Assembly (NCBI GenBank): GCA_964035575.1
Contig: OZ037925.1
Coordinates: 310,001-374,000, forward strand
Direction of reading: 5' to 3'
From: Rhynchopus sp. YZ270_cl-10
Taxonomy: Eukaryota > Euglenozoa > Diplonemea > Diplonemida > Diplonemidae
Length of the DNA: 64,000 nucleotides
The notes below the pieces were generated by a model. It made no database searches. It saw only the letters and a list, made by a program, of their open reading frames with translations, and was not told where the DNA came from. Each line of letters opens with the position of its first letter. Within the stretch, counting starts at the first letter, position 1. Positions 40,375 through 50,455 of the stretch are shown piece by piece. Both the position numbers and the translations under genes were made by a program.

Positions 40375-41071
40375 TATCGAGAAAAGAGAACAAAAAAAAA
40401 GCTGCAAAAATCCCCTCCTTAATCAATGAAAGACGAAAGAGGCAATAGACCGACTTCCAGGGGGAGGAGAAGAAGGAGGATGAGGAGAAGGATGGGTATT
40501 TAAAAATAAAGAAAAGTTTATAAGAATGATCCTAAGCCTCTCGTGCTTAGTCACCTTGGTATCAAATGGCTTTACCAGATAATCCTAAGCCTCTCCAGGG
40601 CTCAGTTGTACCCTATAAAAACAATTTGTTTTGTGTAAATGGACCTGCCGCAAATGTGGGGTTATGTTTTAAAGTACCAAATGAAGGGTGAATTGTAACG
40701 GTGCGATGGAACCAAGAATATTGAAGTGTTGATTGATACGAGGAAATATCTCTCTCTCTCTCTCTCTCTCTCATGTAGTCACCTCCAAAGACAAAAAGAA
40801 ACTTGAAAGATGAATGGGACTCTCGTGCACAACACACAAAAAAAAACAAAAAAGAGTAGTTGAAACGTGCTAAAACGCATCTCAGTCGAGCTCATGCAAA
40901 GGATGGGATGTGGGTGTTCCGTACCGTAAGAGAACGGAGGCCGGTACACAACCACTCGGCAAATCACGCAACCTAAAAAAAAATGATAAAGATGATGGAG
41001 CTTCAGCACCTTTGGACATTACTGCTTCACCCTCCCTTGAAAGAGCGAACTTCATAGGGGAAAAAGAATCC
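40375..41071. other. Spacer with repeats C and G
   Basis: Contains repeat C (40508-40558), a second partial C (about 40574-40610), a CT microsatellite (40749-40772) and repeat G (TTGAAAGATGAATGGGACTC, about 40799-40835). No gene. Confidence 0.6.
40508..40558 (+). repeat. Dispersed repeat C
   Basis: GTTTATAAGAATGAT then CTAAGC-CTCTCGT-GCTTAG and TCACCTT. Confidence 0.9.
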
Positions 41072-42869
41072 TCAACAACAGTGCGCCAGGCTTTCGCGCA
41101 CGACTGCAACCTCTGCCGTGGTGTCGTCGGCCCTGTCCTCCACAAACGCAGTCATCATTGCGACAGCCAGGCTCTGCACGTCGTGGTGTGTATGCGGCCA
41201 GATAGGGGGGGCACTCTCTGCTATGCTCTTCGCAATAGGAGCGCACCAGTCCTGCGGGTTGCGGCAGACGTACAGCATGCCTGAGAACAGCCCTGCACGC
41301 GCTGCATCGCGTGTGTACCGTGCATCGCATATAACATCTCTGTGTTGTTAATATTTCAAAGAAGAAGAAGAAGAAAATGTTTAATTTTTAGACTCACAAA
41401 AAGATAGTGTCACTGGTACTCCTGATAACCCCATTTTGCGTACTTGTTGCGCACTTTGTGCACGAAAAAAAATATACAGGAACACTTGTTGCGTACTTAG
41501 TGCGTAGTTGTTGCGTACTTGGTATTTTTTATTTCAGGAGCACCAAGTGTCCATTTCTTTATGTTTTACAAAAAATCCTTAAAAAAGAGAAGCAAATAAA
41601 AGGAGATTGTCAAAATCCTTTTCGAAATTAGCATAATCTCGAAATGCTACTCTTTTTTTTCATTTCAGGTACCTCAATCACATGATATTATTGGCGGCTT
41701 TTTGTTTTCAACATCATTCCAGATCATATTATTTCACATCCCATCCACAACTTTTCCCCCAAAAAAAACCTCCATCTTACATACCGCGTCAACAAGCAAA
41801 CCGGCACAAAATCCTCTTCATCTAGATCCGCTGTTCGCTGTGCCATGACCACATACCCCACAAGCCCTGCCTCCACCATTGTTGCAAGCAGACCTGCCGA
41901 CGACGCCGCCTGTAGCAGCACCAGCTCCACACTGTGCACACCCTGGGCGAATATATGCTCGAAGAACGGCACCGTGAGATGCTGCGCTCCACACCCAGCC
42001 TGGAGCACCATGGTTAATGCTTGCAACGATGTCTGTGTCTGATACTCCTGATACGGTCTAGAAGCGTCCAGCAACCCCTTCACTATGACATCAACATCAT
42101 CAATCCACACCTCCTTCGGACTCTGTAAGACCGACACAATAAAGTCCGCCGCATGCTCCGTACCAACACCACCCAGCATATTCACCACAATCGGAATCGC
42201 GCCAGATTCAACTAATATTCCAACAAATGTTTCTTCCGCCGCGATATTCCCCAACGCATGAATCGCACTGTCTGCCACCCCCGGCTCTAAACACAAAGAA
42301 AGCAACGGTGGGATACACCCTGCCTCCACCGCCGCCTTCACAGAACACTCCGTCCCTGCAAGCAAATTCGCTAATAACCATAATGCTTCAGACAAAATGG
42401 TTTGTTTCACATCAGCTTCAAGCAATCCAACCAGCATTGGGAGAAGTGGGGGTTCACACGATGACAATGCATCAAAAAATTCTTGACAAAACGTTTCGGA
42501 CGAACTCGCTTCTCTCAAGGGGATGATCGAGGCGAGGATGCGACGTTCGGAGTCGGCAGAACGATCGTGCAGTGCTTCCTCCAATGCAACCACCATATTT
42601 ATATGTGTCTGAGTCAATACTCCCGATGGGGTTGAAGCATAGCGACGAAGTTCTAATGTACCCCCCGCAGACAGATCAATACCAGACAGAGCTTCTGTCC
42701 GATCGTTTAACATCCCATTGTCGCCTGCAAGCCTATAGAACAAAGCTTCCTCAGAGGGAACCCCAAAGACAGTACACACCGTACCCTGAAGACTGCCCAC
42801 AGTCTCATGTGGTGACACCTCCACTACAGTGGTCTCCCCGGTTGGGGTGAAAATGCAGGAGATGTTCAT
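41072..42869 (-). CDS. Ubiquitin-like plus armadillo-repeat protein
   Basis: Exons 42869-41785 and 41339-41072 join in phase 2 (donor GTATGTAAG, acceptor CAACACAG) to give 450 residues. Residues 1 to about 78 fit a ubiquitin-like beta-grasp (MNISCIFTPTGETTVVEVSP, TVGSLQGTVCTVFGVPSEEA, LSAGGTLELRR). Residues about 90-440 are armadillo repeats of importin-alpha type (LSEALWLLANLLAGTECSVK, AVEAGCIPPLLSLCLEPGVA, AIHALGNIAAEE, ILVESGAIPIVVNMLGGVG). The second exon completes the solenoid (GLFSGMLYVCRNPQD). There is no importin-beta-binding domain, so nuclear transport is not implied. Third member of the ubiquitin-like/solenoid set in this window. The 445-bp intron iterates TTGCGTACTTGTTGCG-like units. 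Confidence 0.82.
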
Positions 42870-42989
42870 TGGTTGGGGGTGGGTGTGGTGGAGCTTTGTG
42901 TTTTTTTTTTTGGGGGGAAAATGTCAAAAAAAGGGGGGGTAGTGATGTGTTGTTGTATCTTCTGGTTGGGTTTATTATTGGGGGGGGAG

Positions 42990-43062
42990 GAGGAAGAGGA
43001 AGAGGAAGAGGAAGAGGAAGAGGAAGAGGAAGAGGAAGAGGAAGAGGAAGAGGAAGAGGAGG
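42990..43062. repeat. AGGAAG hexamer array 1
   Basis: About 12 tandem AGGAAG units. A second, longer array follows at 43362-43505. Reading through it would give an alternating low-complexity peptide, which I do not believe is a gene. Confidence 0.95.
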
Positions 43063-43361
43063 AGTCTTTACAAGATAAAGACGAGTATACAAGTAAACTA
43101 AAAAAGGGGGGCGGGGGGAGATTCTTTTTTCCGTAGATGAGGAGAGGAGTACGTACAGAGGGCGATACTGGGGAAGCAAAAGACAAAATTCTGATTCGTG
43201 AATGTGTGTTTGTGTGTTTTGTGTGTTTTGGGTTCCCCATCGATCCTCGTTCCAACCTTACTAACCGTAAGTGGTAAGCCCATGAGGGGCATGCTGCATT
43301 AGTCATTCTATATCTTGAAAGACTCCTGAGTCGAAGCAAAGCTTCTTAAACAAGTTTACTG

Positions 43362-43505
43362 TAGAAGAGGAAGAGGAAGAGGAAGAGGAAGAGGAAGAGG
43401 AAGAGGAAGAGGAAGAGGAAGAGGAAGAGGAAGAGGAAGAGGAAGAGGAAGAGGAAGAGGAAGAGGAAGAGGAAGAGGAAGAGGAAGAGGAAGAGGAAGA
43501 GGAAT
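43362..43505. repeat. AGGAAG hexamer array 2
   Basis: About 24 near-perfect units, ending AGGAATAGGG. Confidence 0.95.
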
Positions 43506-43730
43506 AGGGAATTGCTTAATGGTTTAAAAAAAAATAGTTGGCTTGAAATACAAAGCCCTCTCGTGAATAGTATACCTTTGGTATGATAGGTGTACCGTGG
43601 GGGTGGACCCTCAACCATGCATTCAGGAAAAGTATGGCATCTTTTGTTTGTCAGTTGATGTTCTCTTGAACATTTACGTTTTTCTTTTTTTTGGGGGGGA
43701 GGGGAAGGTTTGCTACGCTATGGTACACGA

Positions 43731-43960
43731 TGGTGAGTAAATGACTTGATTTGTGGTTTTACTTTTGTGGTTTTCACCGTTGTACGCCAATGGTGAAAAC
43801 CACAAAAGCAAAACCAAAAGTCAAGTCAGTTACCGTATTCATACAAATTATCGACCGTAAATATGTTCGACCTTTTCAGGATTTTTTCTGAAAGTTCGAC
43901 CTTTTTTACGGTCGATAATTTTTTTTTTTTTTGTACGAATACGGTACTCCATCATCCTGT
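43731..43960. mobile_element. Inverted-repeat element split by a second MITE
   Basis: The outer element has long arms, GAGTAAATGACTTGAT... then GTGGTTTTCACC, pairing around 43789. Its right arm is broken after CAAGTCAGT by the inner MITE (43831-43946) and resumes as TACTCCATCATCC, which pairs with the left-arm GATGGTGAGTA. No coding capacity; superfamily unassigned. Confidence 0.7.
43831..43946. mobile_element. TA-flanked MITE, 116 bp including TA
   Basis: Ends TACCGTATTC and GAATACGGTA with about 30 bp of pairing (ATTATCGACCGTAAA inside). TA on both sides suits a Tc1/mariner-type MITE. It sits in the right arm of another inverted-repeat element. Confidence 0.75.
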
Positions 43961-44414
43961 AATACGAACGGATGAACCTAAGCCTCTCGGTGTTTAGTCA
44001 CCCTAAAAGAGATACCCCCCGCAATATAGCTTTGAAAAGTTATTTTTTAAAAATTTGAACTTGACTTGAAATACAACAGCCCGCTCGTGACAGTGTACCA
44101 TTTAAAAAAAATTTTTTTTGCGTTTATTTTTATTGCTAACTTCTTCCTTGCGGCATTGAAACATCACCCAATCCACGTGATGGGGTTCTGTACTCAAGGC
44201 CGCGGTGGAGGGCTAGGACGTTTTGTTTTGGTTTGTTTTATTTATTTTTGCTTTAGGAGCCCCGCTGTTTAGAATTCATTTTTTTTTTTTTTTTGAAGAG
44301 GAAGAAGAATAGAAAACTTTGCATCATTAACAAGAGAAAAGTTCGTTAAGATGAGCATAAACTTCATTGTGCTTAGTCACCTTGGTTCAAGGAAAAACAT
44401 TTTTATTTTTTTTT

Positions 44415-44618
44415 GATAAATTGTTGGAGTAGTGTACACGGGTGGCCAGTTTGAGTGGGAGAGCGTCAAAAATTTGACGTTATTTGGGAGAACGTACGCT
44501 CTCCCTGTGAGAGCAGTTCTGAACCTGTATTATCGTCCACTTTTGACGCTCTCCCACATCAAACTGGCCACCGTGTAGTTGCCTCAGTTGTGTTGCCTCA
44601 GTTGTGCAATATTCACTG
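44415..44618 (+). repeat. Dispersed repeat D, copy 8 (split by MITE)
   Basis: Left part 44415-44436 (GATAAATTGTTGGAGTAGTG), right part 44576-44618 (TAGTTGCCTCAGTTGTGTTG). Intact D copies show AGTAGTGTAGTTGCC at the junction. Confidence 0.85.
44437..44575. mobile_element. TA-flanked MITE, 139 bp, inside repeat D
   Basis: Ends CACGGGTGGCCAGTTTGA and TCAAACTGGCCACCGTG, with pairing continuing through GGGAGAGCGTCAAAA. TA at 44435-44436 and 44576-44577 is the target duplication, confirmed by intact copies of repeat D. Tc1/mariner-type by its target; no transposase. Confidence 0.85.
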
Positions 44619-45797
44619 TATTTTTGTTTTTTTTTGTACGGATGATAAATAATCGGGGCAGCAGAGGGGGGGAAAGGGATGGGATCAATACCCCACAGTG
44701 CACATATCTTATTATACACGAACCACACCACACACGAAGAAACAAAAGAGAGAAAAAAAAAAGTGAAATTGATAGTGCAAACGCCTCTGGGACGCAGGCA
44801 CTCAAAGAAAACATAGAGATATGGGCAAATAGAAAAGAAAAAAAAATTGTAAGATCGAAATGTGCCTCTCTTGTGCAGCACAAATATTGAATTTGAGGGG
44901 AAGAAAAGGAATTGAAAATGCTGATACCGCTGTGGTATTCAACAAACAAAACTGCCAAACAACACGGCCCAATTCAATCTTGGAGAAGCGGAACACCTTT
45001 TTGTAAATGAAAGAACGTGCTGCAAAAAGGATGGACCACGCCAAGAAAAATGGAGGAAAATAACAAAAAAAAAAACACTTGAAGGATGACTCGTACCTCA
45101 AAAAAAAATGGTACACATTAACTACATCAGTCGAAGAAGAAAATACAAAAGAACGGTCGTCAAAGATAAACTATACAATGGTGCTCCGGGAGGGGTCGAT
45201 ATTGACAGGTCGCTGACCGCTTTCCGAAAGCACCATATAAGCCTTCTGTTTGCCTAGTCACCCTAAGATTAAACATGAACACTCATCTTTGGACCCCTTC
45301 TCACCTTTTTTTTTGGAACGTTTTTGGTGCGACATTTTTTCGGGGTTACTGTGTATCAGAAGAAACTTTGTTACTATCCCAACTATATATTTTTCAGCGG
45401 GCAAAAGGAGAGGTTTGGACCGCCTGGTGTGACACGCGGGTACTATACAAAAATAAAGAAAAGTTTATACGGATGAACCTAAGCCTCTCGTGTGCTTAGT
45501 CACTGTATATAAAAATGTATCGATGATATACCAGTAGGTATACAGTGATTGTCGACAACACCAAAAATAGAAACTAACTTTCGGTTCTGAATAAAAAGAA
45601 AACAATGAAAAACAACTTTTTCGTTTATCGCTCCGCAAGCTTGTTGTGTTTTTTCGCTGAAGTGTGTGTTGTATGAGAGAGAAAAAATAATGAGTGAGAA
45701 AACACAAGCTGGCGGGCACGCACCTTCCGTCGTTTCTATTTCCTATTGTCAAGTACCTTGATTTACAAAAATAAAAAAAAGGAGTTGAAAGATGAAT

Positions 45798-45834
45798 ATA
45801 CCTCACCTACACATATCATGTGTAGGTGAGGTAT
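45798..45834. repeat. Perfect 17-bp-arm palindrome
   Basis: ATACCTCACCTACACAT, a 3-base loop, then ATGTGTAGGTGAGGTAT. It starts inside a repeat G copy (GTTGAAAGATGAATATACCT) and lies about 190 bases past the stop codon of the polyol dehydrogenase gene. Confidence 0.85.
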
Positions 45835-46019
45835 GTGCACCCCGCCCCTTGTCTCCCCCTCTCAGCTTTTTTTTTAACAGCTGTATCTCAACACAAAACG
45901 TTTTTTTTTTTTTAAAAAGCCAAAACTCAACACTCTCTCCTCCCCCTCCTCCCCCCCGAATTTTTGAGAACTTTACACTTTCTTCACAACTTTTTTTTTT
46001 AGAATTTTTTTAAAAAGGA

Positions 46020-47078
46020 TTACAGGTTGATCATGCACTTGATCGCCCCATCGCGCCCCGTCCTGCAGGTCTCAAACGCATCCATGACGCTTTCCTGGGT
46101 GTATTCGAAGCGGTGGGTGATGAGGGGGCCGACGTCGATTTTCTTTGAGGAGAGAAGTTCGATGCAGGTTGGGTAGGTGTTTCTGTAGCGGAAAACACCC
46201 ATGAGGTCGACTTCGCGGATGGAGGCGTCGAGCAGGGGGATGGTGCTGTCGGGCTTGCCCATCCCGACGAGGCACACCGCACCTCCGTTCTTCGTCGACA
46301 GAATCGCGGCCTGGATCACAGCCTCCACCCCAGCACAGTCGATGCTCCCGTCCACGCATTTTCCTCCGTTGCTCTCCTTCACCTTTGCTGCCACCTCCTC
46401 GCCGCTCAGACCAGTAGTGTTGATGGGCACCAACACATCACCAAGAAGCTCCTTGCATTTATCAAGACGAGAGGCCTGGATATCGCACAAAAAGATCTTC
46501 CCCGCACCAAGCCCGTTCGCTACGAGAGAGGTCAGCATCCCGATCGGTCCTGCGCCAAAAATGGCGACAGTGCTCCCCTTCTTGACACGCGCCTTTTGCT
46601 CGCAGGCGTACACCCCAACGGAGAGCGGTTCGCACATTGCGCCCTCCTCGAGAGTCATGCTGTCTGGAATTTTGAAGCACCACTTCTCAGGGTGGGCCAA
46701 AAATTTTACAAGAGATCCGTGCACCGGGGGGGTGGCGAAGAAGGCCATGTCGGGGCAGAGGTTGTACTTACCTGCGTCGCAGATGTCACACTTCTCGCAG
46801 GGGAGCCCAGCCTCGAGGGCAACCCGGTCGCCGACCTTCAGGGTTGAGCATCCGGGTCCCACCTCGGAGACGATTCCGGCACATTCGTGTCCCAACACCA
46901 TGGGTCCGTCGCAGATGAAGTGCCCGATGCGACCGTGCTTCCAGTAGTGCACATCACTTCCGCAAATCCCAACACTCTTCATCTCAATCATCACCTGCCC
47001 CTCCTTCAGGACCGGCATGCCGACATCACGCATGACAATCTCATCGATCTTCTCCAGAACGACAGCGGTGTTGGCCAT
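46020..47078 (-). CDS. Zinc-dependent sorbitol/polyol dehydrogenase
   Basis: A 352-residue medium-chain dehydrogenase of usual family length, oxidising polyols such as sorbitol or xylitol to ketoses with NAD. Catalytic zinc ligands are visible in GICGSDVHYW (Cys), LGHECAG (His-Glu) and CEPLSVG (Glu). The structural-zinc cysteines are in CEKCDICDAGKYNLC. The Rossmann motif is GAGPIGML, and the acidic residue at the end of the second strand (FLCDIQASR) favours NAD over NADP. The start MANTAVVLEK begins the family's conserved N-terminus; TTCTTGCCAG lies about 35 bases upstream as an acceptor. It most resembles eukaryotic sorbitol and xylitol dehydrogenases. Cytosolic, no targeting signal, no intron. 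Confidence 0.92.
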   Translation of the reverse strand: MANTAVVLEKIDEIVMRDVGMPVLKEGQVMIEMKSVGICGSDVHYWKHGRIGHFICDGPMVLGHECAGIVSEVGPGCSTLKVGDRVALEAGLPCEKCDICDAGKYNLCPDMAFFATPPVHGSLVKFLAHPEKWCFKIPDSMTLEEGAMCEPLSVGVYACEQKARVKKGSTVAIFGAGPIGMLTSLVANGLGAGKIFLCDIQASRLDKCKELLGDVLVPINTTGLSGEEVAAKVKESNGGKCVDGSIDCAGVEAVIQAAILSTKNGGAVCLVGMGKPDSTIPLLDASIREVDLMGVFRYRNTYPTCIELLSSKKIDVGPLITHRFEYTQESVMDAFETCRTGRDGAIKCMINL

Positions 47079-47315
47079 ATTATTAAAGGGGAAAGGAGGT
47101 TTGAATGGGTTCTGGCAAGAAGGTGTAGTTTTTTTTTTTTTTTTTTCCAAGGAAATGTGATTTTTATCGAAAAGGGAAAAAGGAAAGGGGAGGGCATTCA
47201 TTTCCTGTGAGGACAGAGCTAAAAAAAGGAGGTCCAAAAAATGGAAATTTGTGGACCAAAAAAATTGAAGATGAACCTTGATTCATGACAGTGTAAAAAC
47301 ACCATAAAAAAAAAA

Positions 47316-50300
47316 CTAAACTGGCGGCAACTCTGGCGGGCGCGGTTCGAAGGACATTGTTGAAACCCCATGGGATTCTGTGTGCACCTGCACACTGCTG
47401 CTGAGGTACTGTACGCGCACAAGCTTTTGCTGCTCCTTGCCTCGGTGCGACGTGTAATCTCGGTTGGTGACCGCCTTGCGTTGAGGAAACGCTGTGGTGC
47501 AGGTGTGCTGCAGACGTGCCGATCCGAGGGTTGTCACGTTCAAATCACCCCCATGCGTGCCCACTGCCACATCCGCGAAGTCTGCCTTCGACAAATGCGC
47601 CGCAGGGGACAGGAACGGACTGTCAAAGATAAACCCCGTCTGGCAAGCACGATTTGTCGACATCTTCCCTAGAAGACGAGCCTTCAAATCGCATTTTAGC
47701 TTCGACCTTATCCCGGCCTCTTCTTTGGTATAAAACGCGGTCGCTTCTCGGAGGGTTGTTAGGTCAGTTTTGAGCATCAATTCGAAGTCATAGTTTGCAA
47801 CGCATTTGCGGGAATTGGAGGAGAATTGATCCCCTATTTTGAGAAAGCTGAGCGCGCTGGTTCGGAGCTTGCAGTGTTGGAGCAGGCGGAGGAGCTCTCT
47901 GTGCACCAAGAGGATGAGCTCTCGGAGCACCGCGAGAACCATTTCACTGCTGTCACGTCGCATCCAGGGTTTGGAACGGCCTGCGTTGTCACTGTCTTTG
48001 TAGGGGCTGTTCAGGTCGAAAAGAGGGCTGCTTTTGATGTCAGGCTCCTCGCTTGGTCCGTCTTCGAAAGAAACACTCGCTCTTCCACTCTTACTCCGAC
48101 TCCGTCGCCGTACAGCGCGCGGCGGCGGCCGCGCCACCCCATGCAATACGTGATCCATCAGAGTCTTCATAATATTAAAAATCTTCATCCCCTTCGTCCG
48201 AAACGCAATCAGCTGTCTATTGCTTGTCTCACACAGTTCGTCGGTACTCCCTTTTCCATTAAAGTTCTGCAACAACCCCCTTTGAAACCCTTTTAGCAAC
48301 GACTCAAACCGAGCCGCAGAAAAATGCAATACGGTTGAAGTATCATCAAGAACATTCTGGGTTCTTGCAAATGCCGATAATGGGACTCCAATAGACTCTA
48401 CGTTGGCGCTGACCGCGTCTAAGGTTGATTCTGAAGGGAACAGCGAAATGCCGGATGCATCAGAAGCGATGGATTGATTGCGTGACTGCCGTCTCCGCCA
48501 TGCTGGAGGAGCGTCCTCCGTTTGTGTAGCCTGGCTCTGCCATTTTGCGGTGCGTTTGAGAGCTGCATCGCGTCGTTCCGCAAGCTTTCTTTTTGCGGTG
48601 CGGGCCCTCCTTGACATATTCTCGTTGATCACAGCGCGCATGACGGATCCCATAAAGTTTGCATCTCCTTTCGGCGAGGCAGGCTGCTGCTCAGCTTCAG
48701 ATGGTTTTGCTGCAGTCTCGGTTACGTTGTGCTCGTCGGGCTCTGGGGAAGGGGCCGCGGCACGTTCCTGTGCTTGGCACAGAGAGTCCTCAAGTGACAT
48801 AAACCCCTCTTCACTCCTCTCCAGCAAAAAGGTCAACACCTTGCAAACAATCTGCTTCGACTGTAGCTTTTCAATAAGCGGTCTGTGGGGAGGTAAAATT
48901 GAGAAAAAAATGAATTTTTAGAATTTTGGTATGTTGTTATGAAAAAAGAGTACGCGAGGAGGGGGAAAGTCACATCAAAATTCTCGACTCTTAGTTTCTC
49001 TCAAAAGACTATAAAACAAAGGTTTTGTTTGTTCGCTGTGTTACAGGGAATCCTAAAAAAGTGGTTTAATATGGTGGTCAAAAAAAAAGATGTATACCTT
49101 CCTCCCTTCCTCTGCACCTTAAAATATCCCCCTGTATCCGCAGTGACGCCCTTTGGTACTAAGGTCTCTACTGCTATCGCCTCGGCTTTGCACTGCAGAA
49201 ACTCTATTTCCGATGCCGCATCTTTGAGGCTGTCTTCTGCTGTGCAGAGGTGTGCCTTGAGGGTGCGCACCTCGTGGGTTGCGGTGGTGAGTTGTTTTTG
49301 GAGCGATTCGCACCGTTCGGTGACGATGCGCACTTCGCGGTCGTGGCTGAGACGCTGCCCGAGAGACGTTTCCTGCAGACGCTCATCATGAATATACCGA
49401 TCCTCTATCGCAACAAGCGACTGCTTGCACAGCGCATCGCTCATCTTCAACCGCCCTTCCAACTCTCCATTCTTCACTCTCTCACTCCTTAGCTCCGCCT
49501 CCAACGCATGGACCCGCACCCCAAGCTCTGATACCGATGTCTGCACATCACGCTCCTGCTCCCTAATATCCGCAATCTTAGCTTTCAATGTCCGATTTTC
49601 ATTTTGCATTGAAATGAAGGATGGGTGGACTTCTACACTTCCTTTTACTACACCTTGATAGGCTTTGGACGCATCCTTCACTTGGTAGAAGAGGGAACGG
49701 TCGCAGACCTCCGCGAGAACCGTTTTGATGCGAGAATAGTTTGAGGAAATGCTGGTGGTCATGGTCACAGCACGGCGTTCTGAGGTGACGAATATCCTTG
49801 GGAGACGCCGTGCGATGAAGCTGTGCAACGGTTTTCGATGGGTGAGAGAAAACCCAATAGAAATGAGGTGATGTGGCGCTAGCCGTGCAGAGCAGTCTTT
49901 TTCCTCCTCCGAAGGAATGTTAAGAGAGACACATGCCACCACATTTTCAACCTCCTCAACAGAAGGGAGCAAGGCGATGCACGGCACCACCTTGCACTTC
50001 GCGCGCAATACAGAGAGTGTGTCCTGAACATCAAGCTCTGAAGTTAAATCTGTTATCACAAGGTCCATATTGTGGTAGCACCGTTGTGCGCTTGCGTCTC
50101 GGATGCTGTGTGCTTCTACCACAGAAAACCCGGCATGAACCAATGAAAGTCGCAACACCGTTCTTTGCAGCTGATTGGAGCAAATCACCAAGACCTTTGG
50201 ATAGTCCACCGGTACCGTCCCTGCTTCGAGCGTCGCGGCACAGCTTTCGAACAACTCTGCTTCTGTCAAGCCTAGAAGTGCATCGGGGTCCGCAACCGGC

Positions 50301-50455
50301 GCTACACACAACTCACGCAGTGCTGCAGCAGCATCGGTCAGATTCGTCACTGCAGGAGGTGGCGACTGAGGAGCCACATTCTCAACACCATCTGCGTCAT
50401 CTGTTGTAGCGGCCGTCGCAGTGCACACTACACTAAACGAAGTGGGGCCGTCCAT
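47316..50455 (-). CDS. Pseudo-receiver/coiled-coil protein, 974 residues
   Basis: Exons 50455-49098 and 48882-47316 join in phase 2 (donor GTATACATC, acceptor GTGGGGACAG-like CCCACAGAC, 215-bp intron). Residues about 85-200 resemble a response-regulator receiver fold (YPKVLVICSNQLQRTVLRLS, AGFSVVEAHSIRDASA, NMDLVITDLTSELD): the Asp of ITDL sits where phosphorylation occurs, but the acidic pair after strand 1 is replaced (ICSN), so it is probably a pseudo-receiver. Residues about 320-450 are a coiled coil (LGVRVHALEAELRSERVKNG). The second exon product has basic (RRARTAKRKLAERRDAAL) and helical segments (VLAVLRELILLVHRELLRLL) but no known domain. Orthologue unknown; possibly cytoskeletal. Confidence 0.72.

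Larger units (their letters stand above)
42870..46019. other. Gene-free MITE and repeat zone, 3.15 kb
   Basis: Contains AGGAAG arrays (42990-43062, 43362-43505), repeat B (43542-43624, 44064-44100), nested inverted-repeat elements (about 43720-43960), repeat C (43972-44005, 44331-44385, 45455-45504), repeat D split by a MITE (44415-44618), repeat E (44768-44806), repeat G (about 44849, 45070, 45783) and a 37-bp palindrome (45798-45834). No gene seen. Confidence 0.65.

Noticed and set aside
42990-43505. Long open frames of alternating Glu/Arg/Gly or Phe/Leu across the AGGAAG arrays
   Set aside because: Pure hexamer repeats stay open in several frames; there is no start context or domain.
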